A stretch of DNA of 21,798 nucleotides from positions 1 to 21,798 of IMG/VR virus record IMGVR_UViG_3300025138_000432, one strand, 5' to 3'. Origin of the DNA: a virus. How positions within the stretch are numbered: the stretch's first letter is position 1; the number at the start of each line of letters is the position of its first letter. Shown here piece by piece: positions 15,101 through 21,798 of this stretch. The position numbers and the translations under genes are program-made. The notes beneath the pieces are model-generated. The model made no database searches and was not told where the DNA came from. It saw nothing but the letters and a program-made list of their open reading frames with translations.

Positions 15101-18100
15101 CCTGCTCCAACAGGAAGATTACTTATTACATTTGACTTTTTCTCGCACGGTGCTGGAAATTTCTTTAATGTAGACAGTTACTCTGGTATTGATTATGCAA
15201 ATATTCCAGCCTACACATCTGATGTTAGTGGAACAAAATTCGAATTAAGAGATGTTTTAGATTTTAGACCAAGAGTAGATGATGCTTCAACAATCGATTC
15301 AGGTGACGTTGACAGGTCATTTGATGGCTCTGGCTCATCTGCAATTGAAATAATGAAGATTAATACAGACGTTACTTCTGACTTAGAATTCTACTTATCG
15401 AAACGGGCAAGAATTTATATGACAAGTACTGGTAATTTTAAAGTAATAGAAGGCGCTTCGGCGATTGAACCTACTCACGGAGATACTTTAGATGATGCTA
15501 TGCACCTTTATGATGTCTTCTTACCAGCATTTACATTTAAGACAAGTGATGCTGAGGTAAAAGCTATTGATAATAGAAGATACACAATGAGAGATATTGG
15601 TGGTCTTGCTAAACGACTTGAGAATGTAGAATACTATACTCAGTTATCTTTATTAGAATCAAACGCACAAAGTTTACAAATACAAGACGCTGATGGATTT
15701 GATAGATTCAAAAATGGAATTATTGTAGACAACTTTACTGGTCATGGTATTGGTGATGTTGCTGATAATAACTATTCAATATCTATGGATATGGCCAAAG
15801 GCGAATTGCGACCGGCACACCACATGGATAACACTAATTTAATTGAGGCTGATTCTTCATTAGATAATAGTACTGCAATGACTGATGCGATTAGAACAAC
15901 TAACGGTTATCAAAAAACTGGCGATTTAATTACACTACCGTATACTGAAGAAGCATATATCACCCAATCAACCGCAAGTAGTACAGTTAATCTACAACCT
16001 TATGAAACAATATCTTATGTTGGACAAATTGCACTAACTCCAGACCAAGATGAGTGGATGGAAACAGAAGTTTTACCTGAGATGACTATTAATGTTCCTG
16101 GTATATTTGATACATTAAAAGACCGAGCCGGTAATGCTGTGAAAGAATTAGGACTAGGTACTATTTGGAACGAATGGAACACTAACTGGTCAGGCGTAGA
16201 TATTGCTGGTAGTGAAGTTACAGTTGCTCCTGGATTAGGTCGAAGAGGTACAACTACAATATCTAGTCAACTAGTAGGTAATCAAACAAGAACAGGAGTT
16301 AGAAGTTCTTTAGTTCCTGGTGGCCTACAAACGCAAAGTCTGGGCAATAGAGTCGTACAGGTTGCTTTTGCAACATTTATGAGAAAAAGAGATATATTCT
16401 TTAGTGCGGTTATGATGAAACCAACAACAAGAGTATTCCCATTCTTTGATGGTATAGATATATCGCAATATGTAACTCCGACTGGCAGTAGTGCTGGAGC
16501 CGCTCTTACAACGGACGCTGCTGGTAATGTTTCAGGCATATTTGCTCTACCTGACCCTAAAGTAGACGCCAATCCTAAATGGAGAGTTGGTAAGAGAGCA
16601 TTTAGATTGACAACAAGTTCAACAAATGTTTTAACTGAAGGCCTTGTGTTTTCTTCTGCTGAAACAGATTATACTGCAAAGGGAATGTTACAAACAACTC
16701 AAGGTTCTGTTATTTCTACAAGAGAAGTTGCAATACATAGAGAAACTATGAATGATGAAAATGTAACCTTTGGACCAATTTCTACTAGACTTCTTAGGTC
16801 GACTCCAGGTCTGCGAAGGGATCCAAGCGACAGACCGGCTTCTATTCAGAGAGACCCTGTTTGTCAGTCGTTTGCGATTGATATGGAAGATGGTCTTTAT
16901 GTTTCTAGTATTGATTTATTCTTTGCAACTAAATCTAGTGTAGAACCAGTAACACTTCAAATTAGAACAATGCAGAATGGATATCCAACAAGCGAAGTTC
17001 TTCCTTTTGGTCAAGTTAATGTTCCTTCTGGAAGTATAAACACTTCATCAGACGCTTCTGTGGCTACAACATTTACTTTTCCAAGTCCTGTATTCTTATC
17101 AAATAATACAGAATATGCTTTTTGCGCTTTGGCAAATACTCTTGACTTTACAATCTATACATCTATTATGGGACAAACAACACTAGATGGAAGTAGATTA
17201 ATTTCACAACAACCATATCTTGGTAGTATGTTTAAATCACAGAACTCAACTACTTGGTCTGCTGAACAAAATGAAGATGTTAAGTTTACAGTTAAACGTG
17301 CTAAGTTTACAACAGATACGAGTGGTACAGTACAACTAGTTAATGATGTTGTTCCAGAGTTAACATTACGCCAGAATCCTATTACAACAACTGCTTCGTC
17401 AGCGGTAATAACTGTTCATCATAGAAATCATGGTATGCACTCGACTGCAAACAATGTTACAATTGCTGGTGTTCCTTCAGGTGTACATAATGGCATTAAT
17501 TCTACAAACATTAATGGAACATATACTGCAATAGGCAACATCAAAATGGACTCGTACACAGTAACGGCCCAGAATTCTGACACTGCCAGTGCAACGGGTG
17601 ATGTTGGTGGAACTGCTGTAACAGCAACAAGAAATATGTTGTTTGATGTTATTAAACCGATTGCAGGAATAATTACTCCTCCAGGCACAACAGTTTCAAG
17701 TACACTAAGAACAACTAGTGGAAAAACTCTTGAAGGCGGCGAAACTGAATTTGCTTTTGATACTGTAGCTAAACAGAAAACGGTTGATTTAAATACTGAC
17801 TTCTATCTAACTGCACCGTCATTAGTTGCTTCTGCACTAAACGAAACAAATGAAATGTCTGGTAGTAAATCATTAGGCCTAGCACTTACTATATCAACGC
17901 CGAATAATAATATTTCTCCTGTAATTGATACTGCGAGAATGAGTGCTCACTTAATAAGAAATAGAATATATAGTCCTGTTTCAGGCACAACACCAGACTT
18001 TGTTGCTGATACAGCCAACACAGGCGGTTCAGGCCCTGCACAGTATATAACTAGAGCGATTGTATTAGAAAACGAATCTACATCTTTAGATGTTAGGTTG

Positions 18101-18388
18101 TCTGCACATGTACCATCTACTTCAGAAGTTGAGATGTTCTTCAGAGTGTCAAACGCCGATGATGCTCGTCTAATGGGCGACCTCGCTTGGACGCCATTTA
18201 ATACTGATGGTTCTCCTGATAAAGCAGTACCGCCATCTGATGATGATATTACATTTAAAGAACATCAATATAGTGTTGAAGACATTACTACATTTACAGC
18301 ATTTCAGTTGAAGATAATATTAAAAGGTACTGTTAGTTCATATCCACCTAGAGTAAAAGACATGAGAGGAATTGCCTTGGCAGTTTAA
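12119..18388 (+). CDS. Giant DUF4815-type virion structural protein
   Basis: 2,089 residues, the largest gene here. The N-terminus matches DUF4815 proteins of marine T4-like phages: FNVSPYYDDYTDSKKFHRVM, then RPAYAVQARELTTQQSI, then FSQGKAYVKGFEIAKIG near 340. After an apparently inserted beta-rich block (about 440-990) the conserved core resumes with FDFFSHGAGNFFNVDSYSGI (about 1000), RRYTMRDIGGLAKRLENVEY (about 1150) and MKPTTRVFPFFDGIDISQYV (about 1425-1450). Residues about 1560-1700 form a DPVCQSF...YVSSIDLFFATK beta-sandwich-like region. It probably forms an outer baseplate or fibre-anchoring part, filling the place of gp9/gp10/gp11, though that equivalence is inference. Strong AAAGGA site. 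A clean start at 12119, 14 bases after gp8, suggests co-transcription. Confidence 0.82.
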   Translation: MPSKTDFNVSPYYDDYTDSKKFHRVMYRPAYAVQARELTTQQSITQNQIEKMSDSMFKHGAMVVAGNATYDLNYYAVKLTSFTGTLSLYKGNTLTGGTSGVVADVIEVSATDGTDPDTLFVKYRNSGTDNVSTKFTEGETVTSGQTAASTAVVSACATGSRATIDAGTYYINGFFVNVDEQAITLDKYTNAPDYRVGLTIVENFITSTDDTTLLDNATGSSNANATGAHRFKIDLTLTKLSLESTADASFVELFRLSNGNLQSKATNDISTKLEETLARRTFDESGDYAVRQFELDIREHLISGSNRGINAAGATSRDGNVADEAKLAFGFSQGKAYVKGFEIAKIGTTYVDVDKARDFDTTSGITTRFNVGSFLNVENVFGSPDIGFVSGEVENYKTLRLVSEAMPTRGTAFATGLAFVYDIGRAKTRAFEYNSGSAASVDSGTTTALSNSATTGTIFKHFLFDIEMFAHLNVKGSMSGALTTGDILTGGTSGATGIIESISTAASGTITGVSQSDIGVVTCSGGHSFTEGQQVLIAGVSGMTDLNGEYYTVKNPSATTFELFQPQASASTVPTAVNTSGFGTWTSGGTAVHTVIILNNVKGEFADGEAITAPTNSRSGVVQFTAFGCLGFGQKEFNQTKGVSMAGSPTYTASASLDSTFGANVTLTGTISTTEGSVSGGKLLLNGTNGSSANAGDDIILEDNSGDTIGLEANAADTVFGSGTRFLTELKIGDQITFTDNDNNTVTRVIESIVSNTQAEMSAGLGGTSATTKSFIRQRAKLQDADKNIAVSKLPYDVVKTLLTADNDSVSDTSFKIRRQFVATLSSSGTATLTAGTNEIFSAFSENDVTVSIMATGSGGTGAVGDILSPSTANDYTLGGSPTGKTLAFNFGSGYNGHKIKVIATISASVVGAKTKTQTTDNLLTVDTEALAATATTISLGKADITKLTSVHMAADFSTAATTADTDITDRFDLDTGQRDNFYDIGRIVRKTNKPAPTGRLLITFDFFSHGAGNFFNVDSYSGIDYANIPAYTSDVSGTKFELRDVLDFRPRVDDASTIDSGDVDRSFDGSGSSAIEIMKINTDVTSDLEFYLSKRARIYMTSTGNFKVIEGASAIEPTHGDTLDDAMHLYDVFLPAFTFKTSDAEVKAIDNRRYTMRDIGGLAKRLENVEYYTQLSLLESNAQSLQIQDADGFDRFKNGIIVDNFTGHGIGDVADNNYSISMDMAKGELRPAHHMDNTNLIEADSSLDNSTAMTDAIRTTNGYQKTGDLITLPYTEEAYITQSTASSTVNLQPYETISYVGQIALTPDQDEWMETEVLPEMTINVPGIFDTLKDRAGNAVKELGLGTIWNEWNTNWSGVDIAGSEVTVAPGLGRRGTTTISSQLVGNQTRTGVRSSLVPGGLQTQSLGNRVVQVAFATFMRKRDIFFSAVMMKPTTRVFPFFDGIDISQYVTPTGSSAGAALTTDAAGNVSGIFALPDPKVDANPKWRVGKRAFRLTTSSTNVLTEGLVFSSAETDYTAKGMLQTTQGSVISTREVAIHRETMNDENVTFGPISTRLLRSTPGLRRDPSDRPASIQRDPVCQSFAIDMEDGLYVSSIDLFFATKSSVEPVTLQIRTMQNGYPTSEVLPFGQVNVPSGSINTSSDASVATTFTFPSPVFLSNNTEYAFCALANTLDFTIYTSIMGQTTLDGSRLISQQPYLGSMFKSQNSTTWSAEQNEDVKFTVKRAKFTTDTSGTVQLVNDVVPELTLRQNPITTTASSAVITVHHRNHGMHSTANNVTIAGVPSGVHNGINSTNINGTYTAIGNIKMDSYTVTAQNSDTASATGDVGGTAVTATRNMLFDVIKPIAGIITPPGTTVSSTLRTTSGKTLEGGETEFAFDTVAKQKTVDLNTDFYLTAPSLVASALNETNEMSGSKSLGLALTISTPNNNISPVIDTARMSAHLIRNRIYSPVSGTTPDFVADTANTGGSGPAQYITRAIVLENESTSLDVRLSAHVPSTSEVEMFFRVSNADDARLMGDLAWTPFNTDGSPDKAVPPSDDDITFKEHQYSVEDITTFTAFQLKIILKGTVSSYPPRVKDMRGIALAV

Positions 18389-18392
18389 TCTT

Positions 18393-18620
18393 ATGAAAGA
18401 TACTGCAAAAGTAGAAGGACACGCCCACTTAGTTAGAGATTTAAAATCTCAAGCAATAGTCAATACTGACTCTGATGCCTATGCTCGCTATATGGCAACT
18501 AAGACAAAACAGAAGGCGAAAAATGACGAGATAAGAAATGTGATTCGTGATGTTAACGAATTAAGAACAGAGATGCGAGAAATTAAAGACTTACTTTTAG
18601 GTATTGCAAATGGCAGATAG
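18393..18620 (+). CDS. Small coiled-coil protein between baseplate and fibre genes
   Basis: 75 residues from the ATG at 18393. The N-terminal part (KVEGHAHLVRDLKSQAIVNT) resembles a short motif that recurs in small and fibre-associated proteins of marine T4-like phages. The rest is a charged helix with heptads (DEIRNVIRDVNELRTEMREI). It starts 4 bases after the stop of the giant gene and has no ribosome binding site of its own, so it is probably translated by re-initiation. Its end overlaps the first fibre gene by 11 bases. Placement suggests a connector or assembly helper for the fibres, but that is inference. Confidence 0.7.
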   Translation: MKDTAKVEGHAHLVRDLKSQAIVNTDSDAYARYMATKTKQKAKNDEIRNVIRDVNELRTEMREIKDLLLGIANGR

Positions 18621-20256
18621 AGTAGTAAACACAACAGACACGTTAAATTACTTTAGACACGAGTTTAATGGTACAGCGGAAGATATTGGTGATATCGCTG
18701 ATATTCAGAGCGCAAGTAGTTTTATTGCTAATGCAACCGATGTTGTTGAGGCTATTGTACTATTAAATCCAGAACTTCCTGAGATTACGACAGATGCGTT
18801 TGTATTTCCTATGTCGACTATGATTTTTGAAGGCAGTGATTTTAGTTATACAGATTCTGGTGATGCATTTGAAATGACTCTTGCATTTACTGATGCAACT
18901 GCCGACCGTACTTGGACTTTTCCAGATGGTGGTGGCAGTGTAATGTTGACAGATACTACCGATACATCTTCAAATAAAACTTTTACAAGTCCAGTAATTA
19001 ACGGCGGTACATTTAGTGGTTCATTTACTGGTACTATGGACATTACTGGTAGCGTATTGTCTGGCGCAAGTCCTCTTGTCTTTGAAGGCGCTTCAGCTGA
19101 TGCACACGAAACAACTTTAGCATTAGTTGACCCTACTACTGACAGAACAGTATCTTTGCCAAATGCTACTGATACATTAATTGGTAAGGCAACAACAGAC
19201 ACACTTTCAAACAAGTCATTTGATTTTAATGGCACAGGTAATAGTATAACAGGTTCTTTATCAGAATTTAACGCTGCTCTGCAAGGCGATAGTTTTGCGA
19301 CATTAACTGGCTCAGAAACATTAACTCAGAAAACTCTAACAAGTCCAACGATTAATGGCGGTACATTTAGTGGTGCATTTACTGGCACTATGGATGTTAC
19401 AGGAACAGTATTATCGGGTGCAAGTCCATTAGTATATGAAGGCGCAAGTGCAGACGCTCATGAAACAACTTGGGCATTTACAGACCCAACTGGCGACAGA
19501 ACAATTAGTATTCCTAATGCAACTGACACATTAATTGGTAAGGCGACTACTGATACACTTACAAACAAAACTCTTGATTTTGATGCTAATACTTTTACCG
19601 GCTCAGTATCAGAGTTTAATTCAGCACTTCAAAGTGAAAGTTTTGCTACATTAGCTGGTTCTAATACACTAACTAATAAAACTTTAACAAGCGGAGTAAT
19701 TACAAGTGGTGTTTTTAATACTCAAGTTTCTGGTAGTGCCTTCTTAGACGAAGACACCTTATCGTCTGATAGTGCAACAAAATTGGCATCTCAACAAAGT
19801 ATTAAAGCATATACTGATACTTTATTAACGGCTCAAGATTTAGACGGAACAACTGATAGTGGAAATTTCGTAGCTGATTTAGATAGCCAAACACTAGCGA
19901 TTGCTGGAGGAACACAGATTACAACCGCAGCATCAAGCCAAACACTAACAGTTACAATTGGTTCGGGTGTTAGTATTACTAATGCTTCAGAAACATTATT
20001 GGCTAAAACTTTTACTGAACCAGTAATTGATACTTTAACATTTGCGTCAGGAACTTCAACATCAGGTTTGTTAATCGGCGCAACGGGTATTATTTTTGAA
20101 GGGTCAAGTGCTGATGCTCACGAAACACTTTTGGAAGTTGAGTTTCCATCACAAGATAATATAATAACAATACCAGATGCAACAATGACTTTGTTAACAA
20201 CAGCAACTCATGCTAGTCGGGCTTCTCATCTTGTTAGAGTTATTGCATTAAGTTAA
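18610..20256 (+). CDS. Tail fibre protein with tandem repeats (copy 1)
   Basis: 548 residues from the ATG at 18610 (AGG 8 bases upstream, inside the previous gene). The N-terminus (MADRVVNTTDTL... to ATDVVEAIVLLN, about 1-50) is shared with the next gene and is probably the attachment domain. Next comes a repeat region of about 118 residues per unit: FEGASADAHETTLA, DPTxDR, PNATDTLIGKATTDTLTNK, EFNxALQ, TLTSPTINGGTFSG. This is followed by a linker (LSSDSATKLASQQSIKAY). Such repeats, with TLTNKTLTSP strings, are typical of trimeric beta-rich phage fibres. The end (THASRASHLVRVIALS) shows no obvious receptor-binding or chaperone domain, so the copy may be a short or proximal fibre segment. Confidence 0.8.
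   Translation: MADRVVNTTDTLNYFRHEFNGTAEDIGDIADIQSASSFIANATDVVEAIVLLNPELPEITTDAFVFPMSTMIFEGSDFSYTDSGDAFEMTLAFTDATADRTWTFPDGGGSVMLTDTTDTSSNKTFTSPVINGGTFSGSFTGTMDITGSVLSGASPLVFEGASADAHETTLALVDPTTDRTVSLPNATDTLIGKATTDTLSNKSFDFNGTGNSITGSLSEFNAALQGDSFATLTGSETLTQKTLTSPTINGGTFSGAFTGTMDVTGTVLSGASPLVYEGASADAHETTWAFTDPTGDRTISIPNATDTLIGKATTDTLTNKTLDFDANTFTGSVSEFNSALQSESFATLAGSNTLTNKTLTSGVITSGVFNTQVSGSAFLDEDTLSSDSATKLASQQSIKAYTDTLLTAQDLDGTTDSGNFVADLDSQTLAIAGGTQITTAASSQTLTVTIGSGVSITNASETLLAKTFTEPVIDTLTFASGTSTSGLLIGATGIIFEGSSADAHETLLEVEFPSQDNIITIPDATMTLLTTATHASRASHLVRVIALS
18997..19698 (+). repeat. Two tandem coding repeats in fibre copy 1 (354 and 348 bp)
   Basis: Unit 1 spans 18997-19350 and unit 2 spans 19351-19698, taken from the Ile codon of each INGGTFSG element; a degenerate third start follows at 19699 (ITSGVF). 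Units share long protein identity but differ at many third codon positions, so they are not a recent duplication. Units of the same length and content occur in the next gene. Confidence 0.75.
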
Positions 20257-20274
20257 TTATTACTTATTAGGATA

Positions 20275-20282
20275 GATAAATA
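20275..20282 (+). promoter_or_regulatory. Late-promoter-like box (GATAAATA)
   Basis: GATAAATA in the 31-base gap between the two fibre genes differs by one base from the T4-type late box. The transcript would begin about 6 bases later, at or next to the ATG at 20288, so either the second fibre message is leaderless or this is a chance match. The only Shine-Dalgarno-like bases (AGGA) lie about 15 bases from the ATG. Confidence 0.35.
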
Positions 20283-20287
20283 GTATT

Positions 20288-21798
20288 ATGGCAGATAGAA
20301 ACGTAGCAAACACAGCAACCTTAGACACACTAAGAACAACTTATAACTCAACGGCAGTAGATGTCGGTGATATTACAAGTGTTACTGGTGCAAGTGGTGT
20401 AATCGGGGCAGCAACAGATATAGTTGAGGCAATTACTTTGATGAATACAGAAGTAACGGGCATCAAGACTGGTGCTACAACTTTTGGTTCTCAAATTACT
20501 TTTGAAGGCGCAACTGATGATGCTCATGAAACCACACTTGCAGTAACAGACCCAACCGCAGACAGAACAATTACTTTTCCTGACGCTTCTGGAACTCTTG
20601 TAATAACAGATGCAACACAAACATTAACAAATAAAACTCTAACAAGTCCAACGATTAATGGTGGTACTTTTAGTGGTACATTTACTGGAACGCAGGACTT
20701 AACCGCAGTTGTTTTATCTGGTGGCAGTCCTCTTATATTCGAAGGCGCAACTGATGATGCTCATGAAACCTCATTAGCAGTAGTTGACCCGACTGCTGAT
20801 AGAGTTGTTTCATTACCAAATGCTACTGATACCCTTGTTGGTAAAGCAACGACTGATACCCTAACAAATAAAACAATTGACTTAGGCTCTAACACTCTTA
20901 CAGGTTCTTTGGCCGAGTTCAATAGTGCATTGCAAAGTGTTTCTTTTGTATCACTTACAGGTAGTGAAACACTTACAAATAAAATTCTAACAAGTCCAAC
21001 GATTAACGGTGGTACATTTAGTGGTTCATTCACAGGCACACAAGATTTAACTGGACTCGTAATGTCTGGTGCTAGTCCTCTTGTCTTTGAGGGTGCAACA
21101 GCTGATGCACACGAAACAACTATAGCATTTGTTGACCCAACTGCTGATAGAACTATTACATTCTTTAATGCAACAGATACTCTTGTTGGTAAGGCAACTA
21201 CTGATACACTCACAAACAAAAGTGTTGACTTAGGGAATAATACTCTAACAGGTTCTCTTGCAGAATTTAATAGTGCATTACAAAGTGATAGTTTTGTATC
21301 ATTAACTGGTTCAGAAATACTTACAAATAAAACTCTGACTACACCAACACTTACAAGTGCTGTTCTGAATACTGGTGTTTCGGGTAGTGCTGTACTTGAT
21401 GAAGATAATATGAGTTCTAATAGTGCAACAAAACTTGCGACTCAACAATCAATCAAGGCATATGTTGATGCACAAGTAACTTTACAAGATTTAGATGTAA
21501 CTTCAGATAGTGGCACAATTGCAGTTGACTTAGATAGTCAAACCTTTACAGTTGCTGGTGGCACAGGTATTAATACTTCAGGTTCAGGTCAAACTATAAC
21601 TGTTGCGGTTGATAATACAGTAGTTTTGTTGGGTGCAACACAAACACTAACAAATAAAACTATAACGGGTGGAACATTTAACTCGCCTACTATTACGAGT
21701 TTAATTGCTACTGCATTAAATTTAACAGATAGTAGTATTGTGTTTGAAGGTGCAACTGTTGACGATTTTGAAACTACTTTAACAGTAGTTGACCCAAC
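20288..21798 (+). CDS. Tail fibre protein with tandem repeats (copy 2, cut by window end)
   Basis: An open frame from ATG 20288 to the window end, at least 503 residues, with no stop. The N-terminus (MADRNVANTATLDTLRTTYN ... ATDIVEAITLMN) is paralogous to copy 1 (about the first 50 residues). The repeat region carries the same FEGATDDAHETTLAV, DPTADR, ATDTLVGKATTDTLTNK, SLAEFNSALQ and TLTSPTINGGTFSG elements, then the SSNSATKLATQQSIKAYVD linker. It then continues with a further FEGATVDDFETTL element where the window stops. It should be another beta-helical trimeric fibre, probably longer than copy 1 and perhaps carrying the receptor-binding tip beyond the window. Confidence 0.8.
   Translation, partial: MADRNVANTATLDTLRTTYNSTAVDVGDITSVTGASGVIGAATDIVEAITLMNTEVTGIKTGATTFGSQITFEGATDDAHETTLAVTDPTADRTITFPDASGTLVITDATQTLTNKTLTSPTINGGTFSGTFTGTQDLTAVVLSGGSPLIFEGATDDAHETSLAVVDPTADRVVSLPNATDTLVGKATTDTLTNKTIDLGSNTLTGSLAEFNSALQSVSFVSLTGSETLTNKILTSPTINGGTFSGSFTGTQDLTGLVMSGASPLVFEGATADAHETTIAFVDPTADRTITFFNATDTLVGKATTDTLTNKSVDLGNNTLTGSLAEFNSALQSDSFVSLTGSEILTNKTLTTPTLTSAVLNTGVSGSAVLDEDNMSSNSATKLATQQSIKAYVDAQVTLQDLDVTSDSGTIAVDLDSQTFTVAGGTGINTSGSGQTITVAVDNTVVLLGATQTLTNKTITGGTFNSPTITSLIATALNLTDSSIVFEGATVDDFETTLTVVDP
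20654..21349 (+). repeat. Two tandem coding repeats in fibre copy 2 (348 bp each)
   Basis: Units at 20654-21001 and 21002-21349, again counted from the first codon of INGGTFSG, with a degenerate third start at 21350. They match the units in copy 1 in element order and length (116 against 118 codons), which shows that the two genes arose by duplication or exchange sequence. Confidence 0.75.

Noticed and set aside
20160-20256. Fibre copy 1 as a frameshifted or truncated pseudogene
   Set aside because: The frame is intact, ends in a distinct non-repeat sequence, and a new promoter-like box and gene follow cleanly. I see no leftover downstream frame.
18846-21219. Long antisense frames of 129 and 152 codons within both fibre genes
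   Set aside because: They arise from the repeated, codon-biased fibre sequence; their products mirror each other for that reason and they have no start signals.
18997-21349. Repeats as a CRISPR array or non-coding satellite
   Set aside because: The units are in-frame coding repeats of about 350 bp with silent-site differences, not short direct repeats with unique spacers.

Overview
The window looks like part of the genome of a low-GC, T4-like contractile-tailed phage, probably marine and related to T4-type cyanophages or pelagiphages. The evidence is a run of baseplate genes in T4 order (PAAR spike tip, gp25, gp6, a large protein in the gp7 position, gp8). It is followed by a 2,089-residue DUF4815-type virion protein and two repeat-rich fibre genes of the marine T4-like kind. 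T4-type late promoter boxes (TATAAATA) precede the plus-strand genes. The host cannot be named from this sequence. No rRNA, tRNA, insertion sequence or CRISPR array was seen.

Layout: (1) 1-382, plus strand: the end of a small gene and a one-helix holin-like protein joined by a TAATG overlap. (2) 383-587: no convincing gene, but a long imperfect inverted repeat and a consensus minus-strand sigma70-type promoter, hence a possible small RNA. (3) 588-3762, minus strand: three blocks of small genes, each behind its own sigma70-like promoter. The largest block (2358 to 588) is a near-continuous chain of nine overlapping or abutting small genes. It includes three tiny membrane peptides, a DUF3310 (T7 gp1.7-like) protein and, last, a YfhL-type 2x[4Fe-4S] ferredoxin. 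Most of the rest are unrecognised. Two of the promoters share a long identical block. (4) 3763-3848: back-to-back control region with a host-type promoter firing left and a T4-type late promoter firing right. (5) 3849-21798, plus strand: a staphylococcal-nuclease-like protein translationally coupled to a PAAR spike tip, then gp25, gp6, the large gp7-position protein, gp8, the DUF4815 protein, a small coiled-coil protein and two paralogous tail fibres. The second fibre runs off the window.

The picture is of early or middle host-takeover genes on the minus strand, read by host-type RNA polymerase, and late virion genes on the plus strand, read with a phage late sigma factor of the T4 gp55 type. 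The baseplate proteins would assemble wedges around a hub capped by the PAAR tip, with the fibres attached for receptor recognition. The least ordinary parts are the chain of micro-genes ending in a ferredoxin, the promoter with no gene behind it, the nuclease-PAAR pairing, and the repeated beta-rich insertion modules scattered through the baseplate proteins.
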